From Bacteroidetes bacterium HGW-Bacteroidetes-17 (GTDB lineage Bacteria; Bacteroidota; Bacteroidia; Bacteroidales; GCA-2711565): 44,529 bases of DNA. Made by a program: the position numbers and the translations under genes. This document shows positions 1 through 10,300 of this stretch, piece after piece; the stretch's first letter is position 1, and every line of letters begins with the position of its first letter. The notes under the pieces were generated by a model that did no database searches, had not been told where the DNA came from, and saw only the letters and a program-made list of their open reading frames with translations. The stretch spans positions 1 through 44,529 of the forward strand of contig PHDM01000010.1 of NCBI GenBank assembly GCA_002840985.1, written 5' to 3'.

Positions 1-460
1 AATCGAAAGGGAAATGTATCGCGTACCATTGATTAATGATAGGAGAATAAATATCGGGTCGGTAAATTAAGGCAACATCAATGCCCCTGAAATCAGGACT
101 TTCCTGATGAATAATTTCATATTTAAAATCGTTGAGATGCGATTTCCGGATCAAATCCATTAAAACCTTCCTGTTCTCAACTTCTGCCATTCCGATCAGG
201 GCTGGTGCTTGAACACTATCTATCGAAAGAAATACCTGTGAAATGTGGTCAATCTTTGTAGCATATTTTTCGTTGTTCCACTTTTGACGACCTTCGGGGG
301 TAAATTCTTCATCATTCACATTTGGATCATCAATGGTGTCAAACAAATTTTCAACATTGTAGAAAGCAATTTGTGCCATTTCCGGCTTGCCGGTTTTTTT
401 ATCATTACAAGCAATCAGCATTATTAAAGCGAGAAATAAAAAGGGGAAAAGCTTCTTCAT
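1..460 (-). CDS. Endonuclease/exonuclease/phosphatase-family lipoprotein (3' end outside window)
   Basis: Reading the minus strand from the ATG at 458-460 gives an open frame that runs off the left edge, so only the N-terminal ~153 residues are present. It begins with a short basic start, a hydrophobic stretch and a lipobox-like LIAC with Cys at about residue 18, which predicts a lipoprotein signal peptide. The mature part starts with a motif FYNVENLFDT, followed by EEFTPEG and an EVENR motif, the active-site pattern of the EEP (DNase I/AP endonuclease-like) phosphoesterase fold as seen in Bacteroidota secreted hydrolases. The substrate cannot be told. It is followed upstream by the HslR-like gene in the same orientation. 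It is core-genome-like, not part of the island. Confidence 0.8.
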   Translation of the reverse strand, partial: MKKLFPFLFLALIMLIACNDKKTGKPEMAQIAFYNVENLFDTIDDPNVNDEEFTPEGRQKWNNEKYATKIDHISQVFLSIDSVQAPALIGMAEVENRKVLMDLIRKSHLNDFKYEIIHQESPDFRGIDVALIYRPDIYSPIINQWYAIHFPFD

Positions 461-484
461 CAGATTAGTTTTAATAATCGTTAT

Positions 485-865
485 TTATAAATCAACATCT
501 TTTAATCGATCTATATCTCTTCGATCTTTTTTGGTTGGTCTTCCAACGCCATGATCCCGCCACTCGTGATTAAGTTCCCGGTTAAATTTTAATTTTTCGT
601 ACTCTTCGGCAGGAGTGAGGTCTTCCATGGCTTCTGCTGCAAGGGTTGCAGAAACACGGTTTTTAAGGATTTGTTTTACTTTAACTGTTTTTATAATTGG
701 ATTTTGTTGAATGGTAACGATTTCTCCAATCTTTACTTCCCGAGATGGTTTCACAATTTGACTGGCAATGCGAATTTTTGATCCTTTGCATGCATCGGAT
801 GCCAGTGTGCGGCTTTTAAAAATCCGCACGGTCCAGAGCCATTTATCAATCCTGATCGAATCCAA
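485..865 (-). CDS. hslR: RNA-binding S4 domain protein, Hsp15/HslR family
   Basis: A 126-aa protein starting MDSIRIDKWLW, the typical opening of the Hsp15 family S4 domain (residues ~4-65), where RIDKWLW and the following K-S-R-T-LA segment form the RNA-binding alpha-L motif. The basic C-terminal tail (GVGRPTKKDRRDIDRLK) is also typical of the family. Hsp15 in E. coli binds 50S subunits carrying nascent chains after stalled translation; a ribosome-related role is inferred here by homology. Its start lies 2 bp from the stop of der, so the two are probably co-transcribed. Confidence 0.85.
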   Translation of the reverse strand: MDSIRIDKWLWTVRIFKSRTLASDACKGSKIRIASQIVKPSREVKIGEIVTIQQNPIIKTVKVKQILKNRVSATLAAEAMEDLTPAEEYEKLKFNRELNHEWRDHGVGRPTKKDRRDIDRLKDVDL

Positions 866-867
866 TT

Positions 868-2181
868 TTATTTCTGTCTAAAATAAACTTCAATGGGTAC
901 TCCTTCGAAATCAAAATTTTCACGGAGTTTATTCTCTAAAAATCTTCGATACGATTCTTTTACCTCGGAAGGGAAGTTGCAGAAAAACGCAAATGCCGGG
1001 AAGTTGGTAGGTAATTGGGTTACGTATTTAAACTTGATATATTTTCCTCTCGAGCCCGTTGGAGGTGGAGTGGCTTCAATGAGCGGTAAAAATAAATCGT
1101 TAAGTTTTGAAGTTGTAATTTTTGTTGATTTGTTTTTATAAACTTTGTGCGCTAGCTCAAGGGCTTTAAAAATCCGTTGTTTAGTTAGCACCGAAGTGAA
1201 AATGATTGGAACATCATTAAAGGGAGCAATTTTCTCACGGATTTTCTTTTCAAATTCAAGATGTGTATTCGATTCCTTTTCTACTAAATCCCATTTATTC
1301 ACAATGATCACAATGCCTTTGTGATTTTTTTCGGCCAGATGAAAAATATTCAGATCCTGACCCTCTATGCCTTCTTTTGCATCCAGCATCAACAAACAAA
1401 CATCACTTTTTTCAATGGCGCGGATAGAACGCATCACCGAATAAAACTCAATGTTCTCGGTTACTTTGGCTTTTTTACGGAGCCCTGCAGTATCTACAAA
1501 CATAAAGTCAAATCCAAAACTGCTGTATCGTGTATTGATGGTGTCGCGGGTAGTACCTGCAATAGGGGTAACAATATTTCGATCAACACCAATAAGAGCA
1601 TTGATAAATGAGGATTTCCCAACATTCGGTCGCCCGATAACTGCATACCAGGGGATTTCATGTTCAACCTCATCTTCCGTTGTTTTTTCAGGAAATGCCG
1701 AAACGATGGCATCTAAAAGGTCCCCCGTTCCACTTCCATTGATCGATGAAATGCAAAATACTTCACCCAATCCTAACTGATAAAAGTCGTGAGCTTGCTG
1801 AGCCCTTTGATGATTATCTACTTTGTTGGCAACCAAGATTACTTTCTTCTTTGATTTGCGCAATAAATTGGCCACATCTTCATCCATGGGCATTACGCCA
1901 TCCATGATATCTACCAAAAAGGCGATAACATCCGATTCATTAATAGCCAGATCAACCTGTTTGCGGATCTCTTCTTCAAAAATATCATCTGATCCGATAA
2001 CATATCCGCCTGTATCGATAACTAAAAATTTAACGCCGTTCCAATTCGATTGACCGTAATGGCGATCACGTGTAACGCCACTTGTTTCTTCAACAATTGC
2101 TTCCCTCGATTCGGTAAGCTTGTTGAACAAGGTTGACTTGCCTACATTAGGTCTGCCTACAATTCCCAGTATATTGCCCAT
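868..2181 (-). CDS. der: Ribosome biogenesis GTPase Der (EngA)
   Basis: A 437-aa protein with two tandem G domains and a C-terminal KH-like domain, the unique Der/EngA architecture. The first P-loop is GRPNVGKSTLFNKL near residue 8 and the second GRPNVGKSSFINAL near residue 183; DTGG and DTAG switch II motifs and NKVD and NKWD G4 motifs are present. The C-terminal ~90 residues contain the KH-like part, including the conserved TPPPTGSRGK stretch. Der acts in maturation of the 50S subunit in the cytoplasm and is normally essential. Length matches the family. It lies 14 bp downstream of era, so an era-der-hslR transcript is likely. Confidence 0.97.
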   Translation of the reverse strand: MGNILGIVGRPNVGKSTLFNKLTESREAIVEETSGVTRDRHYGQSNWNGVKFLVIDTGGYVIGSDDIFEEEIRKQVDLAINESDVIAFLVDIMDGVMPMDEDVANLLRKSKKKVILVANKVDNHQRAQQAHDFYQLGLGEVFCISSINGSGTGDLLDAIVSAFPEKTTEDEVEHEIPWYAVIGRPNVGKSSFINALIGVDRNIVTPIAGTTRDTINTRYSSFGFDFMFVDTAGLRKKAKVTENIEFYSVMRSIRAIEKSDVCLLMLDAKEGIEGQDLNIFHLAEKNHKGIVIIVNKWDLVEKESNTHLEFEKKIREKIAPFNDVPIIFTSVLTKQRIFKALELAHKVYKNKSTKITTSKLNDLFLPLIEATPPPTGSRGKYIKFKYVTQLPTNFPAFAFFCNFPSEVKESYRRFLENKLRENFDFEGVPIEVYFRQK

Positions 2182-2195
2182 GATTTTTTGTTTAA

Positions 2196-3083
2196 TTATT
2201 GTTGATATCCAAACCTCTTAAGCTGGAGGTCCTTATCTCTCCAATCTTTATTTACCTTAACCGTAAGCTCCAAAAACACTTGCTTTCCAACGAAATCTTC
2301 GATGTCTTTTCGTGCTTCAGTACCTACTTTTTTTAAGGCTAAACCCCCATGACCAATAATAATTGCTTTTTGTGATTCACGGGCTACAAAGATAAGCGCA
2401 AATATCTTAATAATTTTATCCGATTCTTTAAATGATTCAACCACAACTTCCACGCTATACGGAATCTCTTTTTTATAGAATAAAAGTATTTTTTCACGAA
2501 TGATTTCTGACACAAAAAACCGCTGTGATTTATCCGTAAGCTCATCTTTCGGGAAATAGGGTGGATTTTCAGGCAGTTTCTCCAATAAAGTATTAAAAAC
2601 CTGTTCGAGGTTGAAATGATTTAAGGCCGAGATTGGAATTACTTCTGCCATTGGCAATTTGATTTGCCATTCATTTATTTGTTGAACAACGGTTTCCTGA
2701 TCGCTTAAATCGATTTTATTGATCAAAAGAATGATCGGTAAACCGGAGTTTTTGATCTTATCCAGCACCTCGGGATGGTTAAACTTGTCGTTTACCTCAA
2801 TCACAAGCAGAAAAATATCGGCATCAATCAAAGCCGAATCGATAAACTTCATCATGTATTCATGAAGCTTATAATGAGGGTCGACAATGCCGGGCGTGTC
2901 GGAATAAACGATTTGGAAATCTTCTCCATGCACGATCCCCATCAAGCGATGACGGGTTGTTTGGGCCTTCGAAGTGATGATGGCAAGCTTTTCGCCAACC
3001 AATGCATTTAACAAAGTTGATTTGCCGACATTGGGGTTTCCGATGATGTTTACGAAGCCTGATTTATGAATCTTTTTCTCCAA
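2196..3083 (-). CDS. era: GTPase Era
   Basis: A 295-aa protein with one N-terminal Ras-like G domain (P-loop GNPNVGKSTLLNAL near residue 16, DTPG, NKID) and a C-terminal KH domain (GHGGLALKKVGTEARKDIE near residue 245). Era binds the 3' end of 16S rRNA and supports 30S assembly. Length and order match the family. The start lies only ~86 bp from the divergent tRNA-fMet, and the tRNA promoter sits in between. Confidence 0.97.
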   Translation of the reverse strand: MEKKIHKSGFVNIIGNPNVGKSTLLNALVGEKLAIITSKAQTTRHRLMGIVHGEDFQIVYSDTPGIVDPHYKLHEYMMKFIDSALIDADIFLLVIEVNDKFNHPEVLDKIKNSGLPIILLINKIDLSDQETVVQQINEWQIKLPMAEVIPISALNHFNLEQVFNTLLEKLPENPPYFPKDELTDKSQRFFVSEIIREKILLFYKKEIPYSVEVVVESFKESDKIIKIFALIFVARESQKAIIIGHGGLALKKVGTEARKDIEDFVGKQVFLELTVKVNKDWRDKDLQLKRFGYQQ

Positions 3084-3097
3084 TTTGTTTGTTATTA

Positions 3098-3129
3098 TTT
3101 GGATAACAAAGAAACAAAATATATCTTTG
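3098..3129 (+). promoter_or_regulatory. Promoter of tRNA-fMet, Bacteroidota type
   Basis: The -33 element TTTG is at 3098-3101 and the -7 element TATCTTTG (consensus TAnnTTTG) at 3122-3129, with 20 nt between them. This is the geometry known for the primary sigma factor of Bacteroidota. The predicted transcription start falls around 3135, about 35 nt before the mature tRNA. Confidence 0.75.
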
Positions 3130-3168
3130 CACTCCTATTTTAGCGATATACAAAACTTAAAAATATAT

Positions 3169-3240
<72 letters not shown>

Positions 3241-3248
3241 CTAAGTTG

Positions 3249-3280
3249 AAGGTCAGTGTTTTACACTGACCTTTTTTTGT
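3249..3280 (+). terminator. Rho-independent terminator after tRNA-fMet
   Basis: An 11-bp perfect stem (3249-3259 with 3263-3273, loop TTT) is followed by a T run. It ends the tRNA transcript and separates it from the convergent integrase gene. Confidence 0.85.
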
Positions 3281-3303
3281 GCTTTTTTGTGATCTTTTTT
3301 TGT

Positions 3304-3328
3304 CTGGGTAAGGAAGCTGGGTAAGGAA
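3304..3328. repeat. Tandem 12-bp direct repeat beside the tRNA, possible integrase arm sites
   Basis: CTGGGTAAGGAA occurs at 3304-3315 and 3317-3328, one base apart. Short direct repeats between a tRNA attachment site and a tyrosine integrase gene often are arm-type binding sites for the integrase. That role is inferred from position only. Confidence 0.4.
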
Positions 3329-3367
3329 AATTCCAAAAACCATTTGAATAACGCCACTCTGAGCCCA

Positions 3368-4666
3368 TCAAAATATCCTAAAATTAGCACACTTTTTAAC
3401 AGCGTTTATTTGAGCTAAATAGTGTTTTCTTAACACTTCTTTATTACTATGGTCACTAATTGTCGATGTATGGATTATGTCCCCGTATTGGTCTTGTAAT
3501 GCACTTATATAGGTTGTCCGTAGTTCTTTAAAACACTTGCTGTCATCAATATCTGCCAATCGTTTAAAATGTGTAAATCCTTTAGTAATTATTCCATTAA
3601 CAGTACTTCTTCCCATTTCTGGAGCAATGATAAATCTGTCAGCGTTTTTATTGAGTTCAAAGTCACATTCTTCATTTAGTACTTTAAGAAGTTCGGGTAT
3701 CACAGGTAAGCGTTTAATACGCTTGTTACTATTTCTTTTAATTAGTTTATTCGCTTTCTCATTATCAGATTCCAATATTAAGTCCCCATTAACTTCAACG
3801 ATGTCACAAAACTTTATATGAACCAATTCATCTAATCTCAAACCAGTGAATAATCCTAATTTAAATGATGTGGGTAACCACTCTCTATATCTACTTCTCC
3901 TTCTTATGGGATCATATCCGTTTTCAATCTTTGTAACTGCTAATACTTTATTAAACTCCTCTTCGGAATAGGTCTGCGGATCGTATTGTATAGTATGTAC
4001 AGGAACATGTTTGAACACATTTTCAACATCCAATCTTTCGTAATTGATGAGATGGTTATAAAAAGTCTTTAACGAGCTAATGATATTATCATATGTTTTA
4101 TCGGAAGAGGATTTCTTCCTTATATATTTGTGGAAAAGCTCAAGATGTTCCATTTTAATCTCGTCAATCCTGATGGTTTTTATATCTATTGTACTGGCAA
4201 TACTATCGATAAAATATCTAAAATTTCGTTTGTAATCTTTAATCGTTCCAATACTCAACTCCCGTGGAGCCTCAAACTCATAAAACCCACCATTGGTTAT
4301 ATAATCCAAATATCTTTTCATTTGGTAGGTAAGGAGATATTTGTTCCCATCCGAAATCTCAGGAATTGTAATCGCTGATGTATTATAATTATTGTTCTTT
4401 AGTTGTTCAATGAATTCCAACCTTAATTTATCCACCTCCTTGATATCCCGGGTGTCTAAAATCTTTGTTCGTGACATGTTCTTTGTTCCCGGCATGTGAA
4501 TTTTGAGCTTATAAACCTGCCTGTCTGGTGGATGTGAACAGCTTGAAGATTTCTTCAAGCTGCCATCTTTAATATTTGAATATGCTTTGCATTTGTAGCA
4601 ATATATGTACAATCCTGTCCTACGATATTTTTCCGGAATTCTAAGATTTTCCATATTTGATATCAT
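3368..4666 (-). CDS. Tyrosine recombinase (site-specific integrase)
   Basis: A 432-aa protein with an N-terminal Cys-containing segment (CYKCKAY), a central SAM-like core-binding domain (~130-215) and a C-terminal catalytic domain. Catalytic motifs visible are the box A Arg in FTGLRLDEL (~275), the box B Arg in KELRTTYIS (~383, with Lys where many members have His), a His in ISDHSNKEVL (~406) and the nucleophile Tyr in RKHYLAQ (~416). The gene points at the 3' end of tRNA-fMet, the usual arrangement for an element inserted in a tRNA gene. Its start overlaps the end of the small HTH gene by 26 bp, so they are one operon. It most likely mobilised the island that fills the rest of the window. 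Confidence 0.9.
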   Translation of the reverse strand: MISNMENLRIPEKYRRTGLYIYCYKCKAYSNIKDGSLKKSSSCSHPPDRQVYKLKIHMPGTKNMSRTKILDTRDIKEVDKLRLEFIEQLKNNNYNTSAITIPEISDGNKYLLTYQMKRYLDYITNGGFYEFEAPRELSIGTIKDYKRNFRYFIDSIASTIDIKTIRIDEIKMEHLELFHKYIRKKSSSDKTYDNIISSLKTFYNHLINYERLDVENVFKHVPVHTIQYDPQTYSEEEFNKVLAVTKIENGYDPIRRRSRYREWLPTSFKLGLFTGLRLDELVHIKFCDIVEVNGDLILESDNEKANKLIKRNSNKRIKRLPVIPELLKVLNEECDFELNKNADRFIIAPEMGRSTVNGIITKGFTHFKRLADIDDSKCFKELRTTYISALQDQYGDIIHTSTISDHSNKEVLRKHYLAQINAVKKCANFRIF

Positions 4667-4988
4667 TTAAAAATGCATCTGCATCAAATCTACTTGGTTT
4701 AAAAACCATAGGCATATTTTTCTTTTCAAGTTCAGAGTACATTTTTACATCTTGATTTTTATATGCTTCATAATAAGCAAACCAATTATTGCCGTATTTA
4801 AATTTAAGTTGATTAATTAGTGGTTGCTCATAGGCTAATATAAAAGCAAATTCCGGTACCACACGCCTATTTCCTAAAAATAATATTTCTATTTTTTGCT
4901 TTGAACACCATCTGGCAGCTGAGTCTACCGATTTTAATTTGAGTTTTTCTGCAACATCTTTGATGGTTAGGTAGGTTATTCCATTCAT
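4641..4988 (-). CDS. Small helix-turn-helix protein, possible excisionase
   Basis: A 115-aa protein whose N-terminal part (YLTIKDVAEKLKLKSVDSAA, then WCSKQKIEI and a two-residue-turn segment GNRRVVPE) fits a winged-helix/MerR-like DNA-binding fold of the excisionase type. It lies directly upstream of, and overlaps, the integrase. An excisionase or regulator role is inferred from size, fold and position. A short inverted repeat GCCTC/GAGGC sits upstream at 5007-5031 and could be a binding site. Confidence 0.6.
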   Translation of the reverse strand: MNGITYLTIKDVAEKLKLKSVDSAARWCSKQKIEILFLGNRRVVPEFAFILAYEQPLINQLKFKYGNNWFAYYEAYKNQDVKMYSELEKKNMPMVFKPSRFDADAFLNDIKYGKS

Positions 4989-5443
4989 TATTTGAATTAG
5001 AGGTCTGCCTCATTTTTTCACGACCCGAGGCTTATTTTCATCATCGAAGGTTTATAGCCAGACGAATGACGATATGTAAAAATATACACATTTATTTTGA
5101 CAATACCAAATATCTAGCTTAAAGGAGTTTAGGGTTGGTTAATAACTTAAAAAACCTCCTGTCAGGTGAAACCCAAATTATTGGTTGAAGGACAATAGAC
5201 CAGATTTGATTCTGGTAGCTTCTGGGGTGGGGTGGGAGGTTGTTAGGGAATGAATACCCTTTTGTTATTAGGACCCACCAGAGAGACCCAGATTTATTCC
5301 CAGTTGGGTATTTCATCAATCTTGCATAAGAATTATTCTAAAGGTCGGTGGAATTACCACCTTTCTATATTTCGAGAAAAGTGTTTTTGTCTCCCTAAGT
5401 TATCATGGTTTCTAGAAAAGTTATTTTACCATCATAGAAATCA
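4989..5443. other. Noncoding gap between the HTH gene and drmB
   Basis: About 455 bp with no convincing gene. The short open frames here lack family signals and overlap the 3' end of drmB. It must hold the promoter of the HTH-integrase pair (minus strand); a weak -7-like GATATTTG is readable on the minus strand near 5107-5114. A G-rich patch (5222-5240) is present. It may contain degraded sequence. Confidence 0.5.
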
Positions 5444-7321
5444 TTATCTGAAATTAAAATATCCAATGGAAAGGTTGTCTAATTCTCCAATCAACATTGC
5501 TCTGTCAAGTAACATATTAGATTCTTCGCAACAAGTTTCTGGAAGTAAAGCACAATTATGACAAGCTGCAAGATTACATGAGTTCGGTCCTTGTCCATGG
5601 CTGTCAATGCATATAGGGTCACTTGAGCACCATCTTGCGTTTTCAATTGCGTTGTAAACTATCGTTTCAAGATTCCCTTGTTTTCCTTGTCTCACAAGTC
5701 CACCTAATGAGCCTTCCGAATCACCAGACGCAGTATAAATCAAAACACCGTTCATTGTTTCGTTTGAAAATTCAAGGTTGCAATAAATTCTTTCTCTCAA
5801 TGCGGAACTTCCGTAACCACATTCATAACTGAATTGGTTTATCACCAAATGAGCAAAAGTGTGAATTAAAACAAATTCTGGTTTTATTTCTCTCCGCTTT
5901 TGTCCTTTCGTTTCCTTCTGACGATTGTAGTTGTCTGATAAAAGCTTTGCTCTTGAAATCACATCTTTTTTCGCTGCCCATTCTTTCATTTGCTTTTCAC
6001 TAAACTCAAAGAAAACTCCTTCGCCCCTCACTACCATTGCAGGAAGCCATGTAATGCTCCTTCCAAGCTTGATAAATTCTTTCTTTGCTTCTAATGATTT
6101 TCCATCATCAGGAAGCCATCTTGAAAAACCAACAAATGCTCTTGTTTCTCTCAACTTGTGCAACAAACCAATACTTGTCAATCCAGTGTTGATTGCTCCT
6201 CCTGTTTCTAAATCATCATAAGTACTTGCATAATTTTTTGTTACAAAGAAATCCTGATTTTCGCCTCCAGCTTCTGCAAGTATTGCGTCATACTCCATCT
6301 TGCGGTATCTCTCCTCTGAATCATCTGTGTTTGAACTGTCAGCATCGGAAATTCTTTTTGTTGCTGCTTCCAATAACTTATCAGTGTAAAGTTCTTTCTT
6401 TTCCTCTGCAAAATTTCTTTCAGCAACTAATTCAAATCTCATTCGCTGAAAATTTCCGTTCTCCATTCCCGTTGAGAGAAATCCCCAATTCTTTTCTAAT
6501 ACTTCAACTAACCTTCTGTCAACTGATTTTTCCCATTGAGGCAAATAGATTGAACTGCGAACTTGTGAGAAATATACATTTGATGCGCCTTTTTGAACAA
6601 CGATTAAGTCTTCTCCGCAATGAATTGTATTATTTCTTTCAGCTTCTTGGCCTAACCATGGTCTGCCACCTGAACAATTAACTCCAATCTTTGTGAGTGA
6701 TTGCCCGTTGAATGCACCTGCCATCGTTTTATTTGCACCACAACTACAAGTTATTTCAATACCTGATAATGCACCAGAACTTCTACCTGCTCTCAATCTT
6801 AAATTATGTTGTCCTTCATTTGCTGTTCCTCCATGAACCCATTCCATGAAAGGAAAATCTTCAATGTGTCCATGTGGGCAAATTGTAATGAAACGAACTG
6901 GAATTAATCGCTGCCTTTTCTTTTCAGATATTTCAGAACATGATCTTCCTGAACCAAATGAAATACCTGTGCAAGTTGGTTTATGTGAATCGTAGATTGA
7001 AACTTTCTCCATATGTCCGCATCGGGTGCAATAGTGCCATCGCGGAAATCTAATGAATGGAATTTTCAAAGAAGGATTTATAACTCCTTGTCCGGGATCT
7101 CTGAAATCTGGTGGAAGCCGAAATTCGTTTACACCTAGTCTTCTTGCTAATCGTTCTTCGGTTACTTTGAATTCATCTAGTTCAGAAATAGTTCTGTATT
7201 TGTCTTCCCACATATCAAGCCCTAAAACCATTAATGATTCATCTTTTGGAAAATTTATCATTTGTCCAACTCCCCACGGAGAAATTAATTGTGACCTTCT
7301 AATTGGTTTTTTCGCTGGCAT
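5444..7321 (-). CDS. drmB: DISARM protein DrmB (DUF1998)
   Basis: A 625-aa protein with a C-terminal DUF1998 region (~490-610): HTFAHLVINQFSYECGYGSS, then GVLIYTASGDSEGSLGGLV, and a Cys cluster (CSSDPIC, CNLAACHNCALLPETCCE) that likely binds zinc. A second zinc-ribbon-like pair (CTRCGH) lies near residue 95. In DISARM, DrmB forms a complex with the helicase DrmA that engages incoming unmethylated phage DNA. It starts 3 bp after drmA and is the last gene of the operon. Confidence 0.88.
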   Translation of the reverse strand: MPAKKPIRRSQLISPWGVGQMINFPKDESLMVLGLDMWEDKYRTISELDEFKVTEERLARRLGVNEFRLPPDFRDPGQGVINPSLKIPFIRFPRWHYCTRCGHMEKVSIYDSHKPTCTGISFGSGRSCSEISEKKRQRLIPVRFITICPHGHIEDFPFMEWVHGGTANEGQHNLRLRAGRSSGALSGIEITCSCGANKTMAGAFNGQSLTKIGVNCSGGRPWLGQEAERNNTIHCGEDLIVVQKGASNVYFSQVRSSIYLPQWEKSVDRRLVEVLEKNWGFLSTGMENGNFQRMRFELVAERNFAEEKKELYTDKLLEAATKRISDADSSNTDDSEERYRKMEYDAILAEAGGENQDFFVTKNYASTYDDLETGGAINTGLTSIGLLHKLRETRAFVGFSRWLPDDGKSLEAKKEFIKLGRSITWLPAMVVRGEGVFFEFSEKQMKEWAAKKDVISRAKLLSDNYNRQKETKGQKRREIKPEFVLIHTFAHLVINQFSYECGYGSSALRERIYCNLEFSNETMNGVLIYTASGDSEGSLGGLVRQGKQGNLETIVYNAIENARWCSSDPICIDSHGQGPNSCNLAACHNCALLPETCCEESNMLLDRAMLIGELDNLSIGYFNFR

Positions 7322-7324
7322 AAT

Positions 7325-10300
7325 TTAATTGTCAATGTTAAAATATTCTGCTGGTATAACATACGCTTCGCAAGTCGAATCAACATTTCTCATTGATGTA
7401 GGTGTTGACCATGCTCTTGCTTTTATATCTTCAGATGGATTTGTTCCAGCTGAATAAATCAGTGGTGTATCTGTAATTTGTCCAAATGGCTTTCCATAAA
7501 CTATTGGCAATTCATTTTTCCAGTAGTCCAATTTTTCTTCAATCAGTTCCAATGTTTTTTCATATTCTTCTTTATCAATTAAATTCACTCTATCGTAAAT
7601 GATTTGAGTCACTCTGTCAATAATATCTTTTTTTGGAAAAGGTCTTGGCTTCTCAGTGCTTTCGTCTGTTGAATAAAATCTAATCAGTCCGATTAAGATT
7701 GCATGTAAAGCCCTTTCTCTTGCCGGTGCCGAAAATGGTGTAACACTCGTCGGTTCAACCTTACTGTAAATTTTAGAATGAAATTCTTGGAAGTGTTCAA
7801 AGTGTGAACGGTCTCTTGGCTTTGAACAATTGTAAATTGTAAAAACAATTCCTGGGCCTTTCTTTGAACGACCAACACGACTTGTTGCTTGGATGTATTC
7901 AGATGTTGTTTTGGGTTGCCCAATAACTGTCATTAACCCTAATCTTGGAATGTCAACTCCAACAGAATTCATGTTCGTTGCCAGACAAACATCAACAGGA
8001 TATTCTGATTTATCTCCTGACCAAGATTTTAAAAGTTGTTCAAGATATTCTGGAATGTCGTTGCTGTTTATACGACTGGTTAATTCAATATCTCTGTTGA
8101 TAAATCTTCTTTCATCACCTTTAATTGCTTTGCGAATCCAAATAGAATTCATGTACTCACGAATATCAGCACGAATAAGGGTAGCTGCATGACCTAACTC
8201 ACGTATGCTATTGAAGTAAGTCAATGCTGTCCAATAAGGGTCTCTTTCTTTTTCGTCAGCAACCGGAATTGATTTTACTGATTGAAGTAATGCGGACAAA
8301 ACCCTCACCTGTGCTGTTGCATGTGAGGGCAATGCAGATGCAAATATACCAGTGTATATTCTGCCTGTGCTTGTTATGTCCTCGTATGCAAAAAATGAAT
8401 CGCCGGCACTTAAACATTGCGCAGGGAAAATAGTTACATTGTTTGTTCCTCTGCCATAAAGTGAATTAATTTGCTCTTTTGCTCTGCTGATTGTAGCAGA
8501 TGATGCAATAATTTTTGGCTTCACATTATTTGCTGTGCAAAGTTCTTCAATCATGGTTTCATATAAACCAACCATTGAGCCTAACGGACCCGAAATCAAA
8601 TGCAACTCGTCCTGAATAATTAATTCTGGTGGTGAAAATGGTCTTGTATTTCCTCTGAAACCAAAAAGTGTTCTTGCTTCCGGTCTCCATGTCAGCATTG
8701 CAAATTTGTCAACCGTTCCGATAAGGAGAGTAGGTGGATTCTCATAAATATCTTCATCAATTACAATCAAAGGTAGATTGAAATCTGCTTTTGAAAAATC
8801 ACAAACTGAATTATCACATTGATAAACGATTGTCTCTTTTGTTCCAACTTTTCTTCTCTTGTAACCCTTAACTTTGTTGGTCCGTGCTTCTTTCAAATAA
8901 CCCATCTGAGAACCACACCAAGGGCATTTCAAAACAATGAAAGGATTGTCTTCTTCTCTTCCTTGTTCCATTATCTGAAATGCTTTCTTTGCCGCATCTC
9001 TATTGTTTGGAGTTGAATCAGAACCAACCCAAAGTCCAATTGTAATTCTCGATGTTCCTAATTCTTCTTCATTCTCTTTTCTGATTTTATCACAAGCACA
9101 AATTAATGACGCTGCTCTTTGAAATTGCTGGGCTGTTAGCAGTCGCAATGTGTAACGCATCATTACAGTTGTGCCTGAATCATTTTTATCTTTTAATCTT
9201 TTAAGAAAAATAGAGAATGCAGACAAACCTAAGTACGCTTCTGTTTTGCCCCCACCTGTCGGAAACCAAATCAAATCCACCATTTCTCTATCTTGATGAT
9301 TTGTATCAAACATCGAATTCAGATTCATCAGAATGAATGCAAGTTGAAAAGGTCTCCATGCTCCAAGTCCTTTTTTCCACGTTGAACTGTCGTTGATGTT
9401 AGGAATAATTGCATCCTTCAATGCTGATATATTTCCTTTATCAAGAATCCAGTTACGTGTTTCAATGCTGTAATTGAGTTGTTGAAGTAACATCGCACGG
9501 TTCATTAACTTGAAAGCACGATTAACATTTTCATTACTATTCAATAGTTGAACGCCTTCTTTCATTCTTGATAAGCATAAGCGGCAACTTCTAATGTGTC
9601 GTAATGCAGTTTCTAATAGTTCGTCTTTCAGTTCTAAATTTGCAATTTCTTCTTGCTTATTTATCCATGATTCATATTCTGAATTAAGCTTGATAAGATT
9701 TGAAGTAATGTCTTTTCCTGAAAAATCACTTAGGTCGAACATCTTCAGTTCAACACTTTTTAATTCATTCGGAACAATAGGTTTTATTTCATAAGAAGGA
9801 ATTGCATTTGTTGTAATTGCATTAGTATAATATTCATCGTTATCATTCCATGAAGGGGAACATCCATGGCCAATTGCAAAAGTCTTTTTCTTTCTGAAAA
9901 GTAAAAGGTTTGTTTTTTCATCTTCCCTGTCTGTCTTTGATGACGCAGCTTTGTATGGACAAAAACATTTTTCATCCGCACTCACAGAAAAAGAAACTTG
10001 AAAAAAACAATCTTCGTTATTAATATTTTCTGTTCCACCTGTGTTTATGTTTATAAGAGTGAAGGTTAGAAGGTGTATATTTTTGCCTAAAATGGCTCCA
10101 TGTGTTCTGTTTCTTATATTGAGTTTCAGATTTAGTTCCTTGCCGCCTTTATCAAGTAATAATTTGTCAGTGGATTGGCCTGAGCGTAAAGGAATTTCAT
10201 TCGCATTCAAAGTAAATTCTTGGTCTAAAGGAATTCGATAATATGCTTTTCTTGTAACTACTTTTCCATCTTCCTTAGAGTAAGAATATTCTTTGATTTC

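Noticed and set aside
893-3011. Plus-strand ORFs opposite der and era
   Set aside because: They are antisense shadows of well-recognised GTPase genes.
3380-3391. A copy of AAATTAGCAC in the integrase end, matching the 15-bp repeats at 20510 and 20970
   Set aside because: Only ten AT-rich bases match and it lies inside coding sequence; likely chance.
5119-5443. Short ORFs on both strands in the gap before drmB
   Set aside because: They overlap the G-rich patch and the drmB 3' end and show no recognisable protein features.
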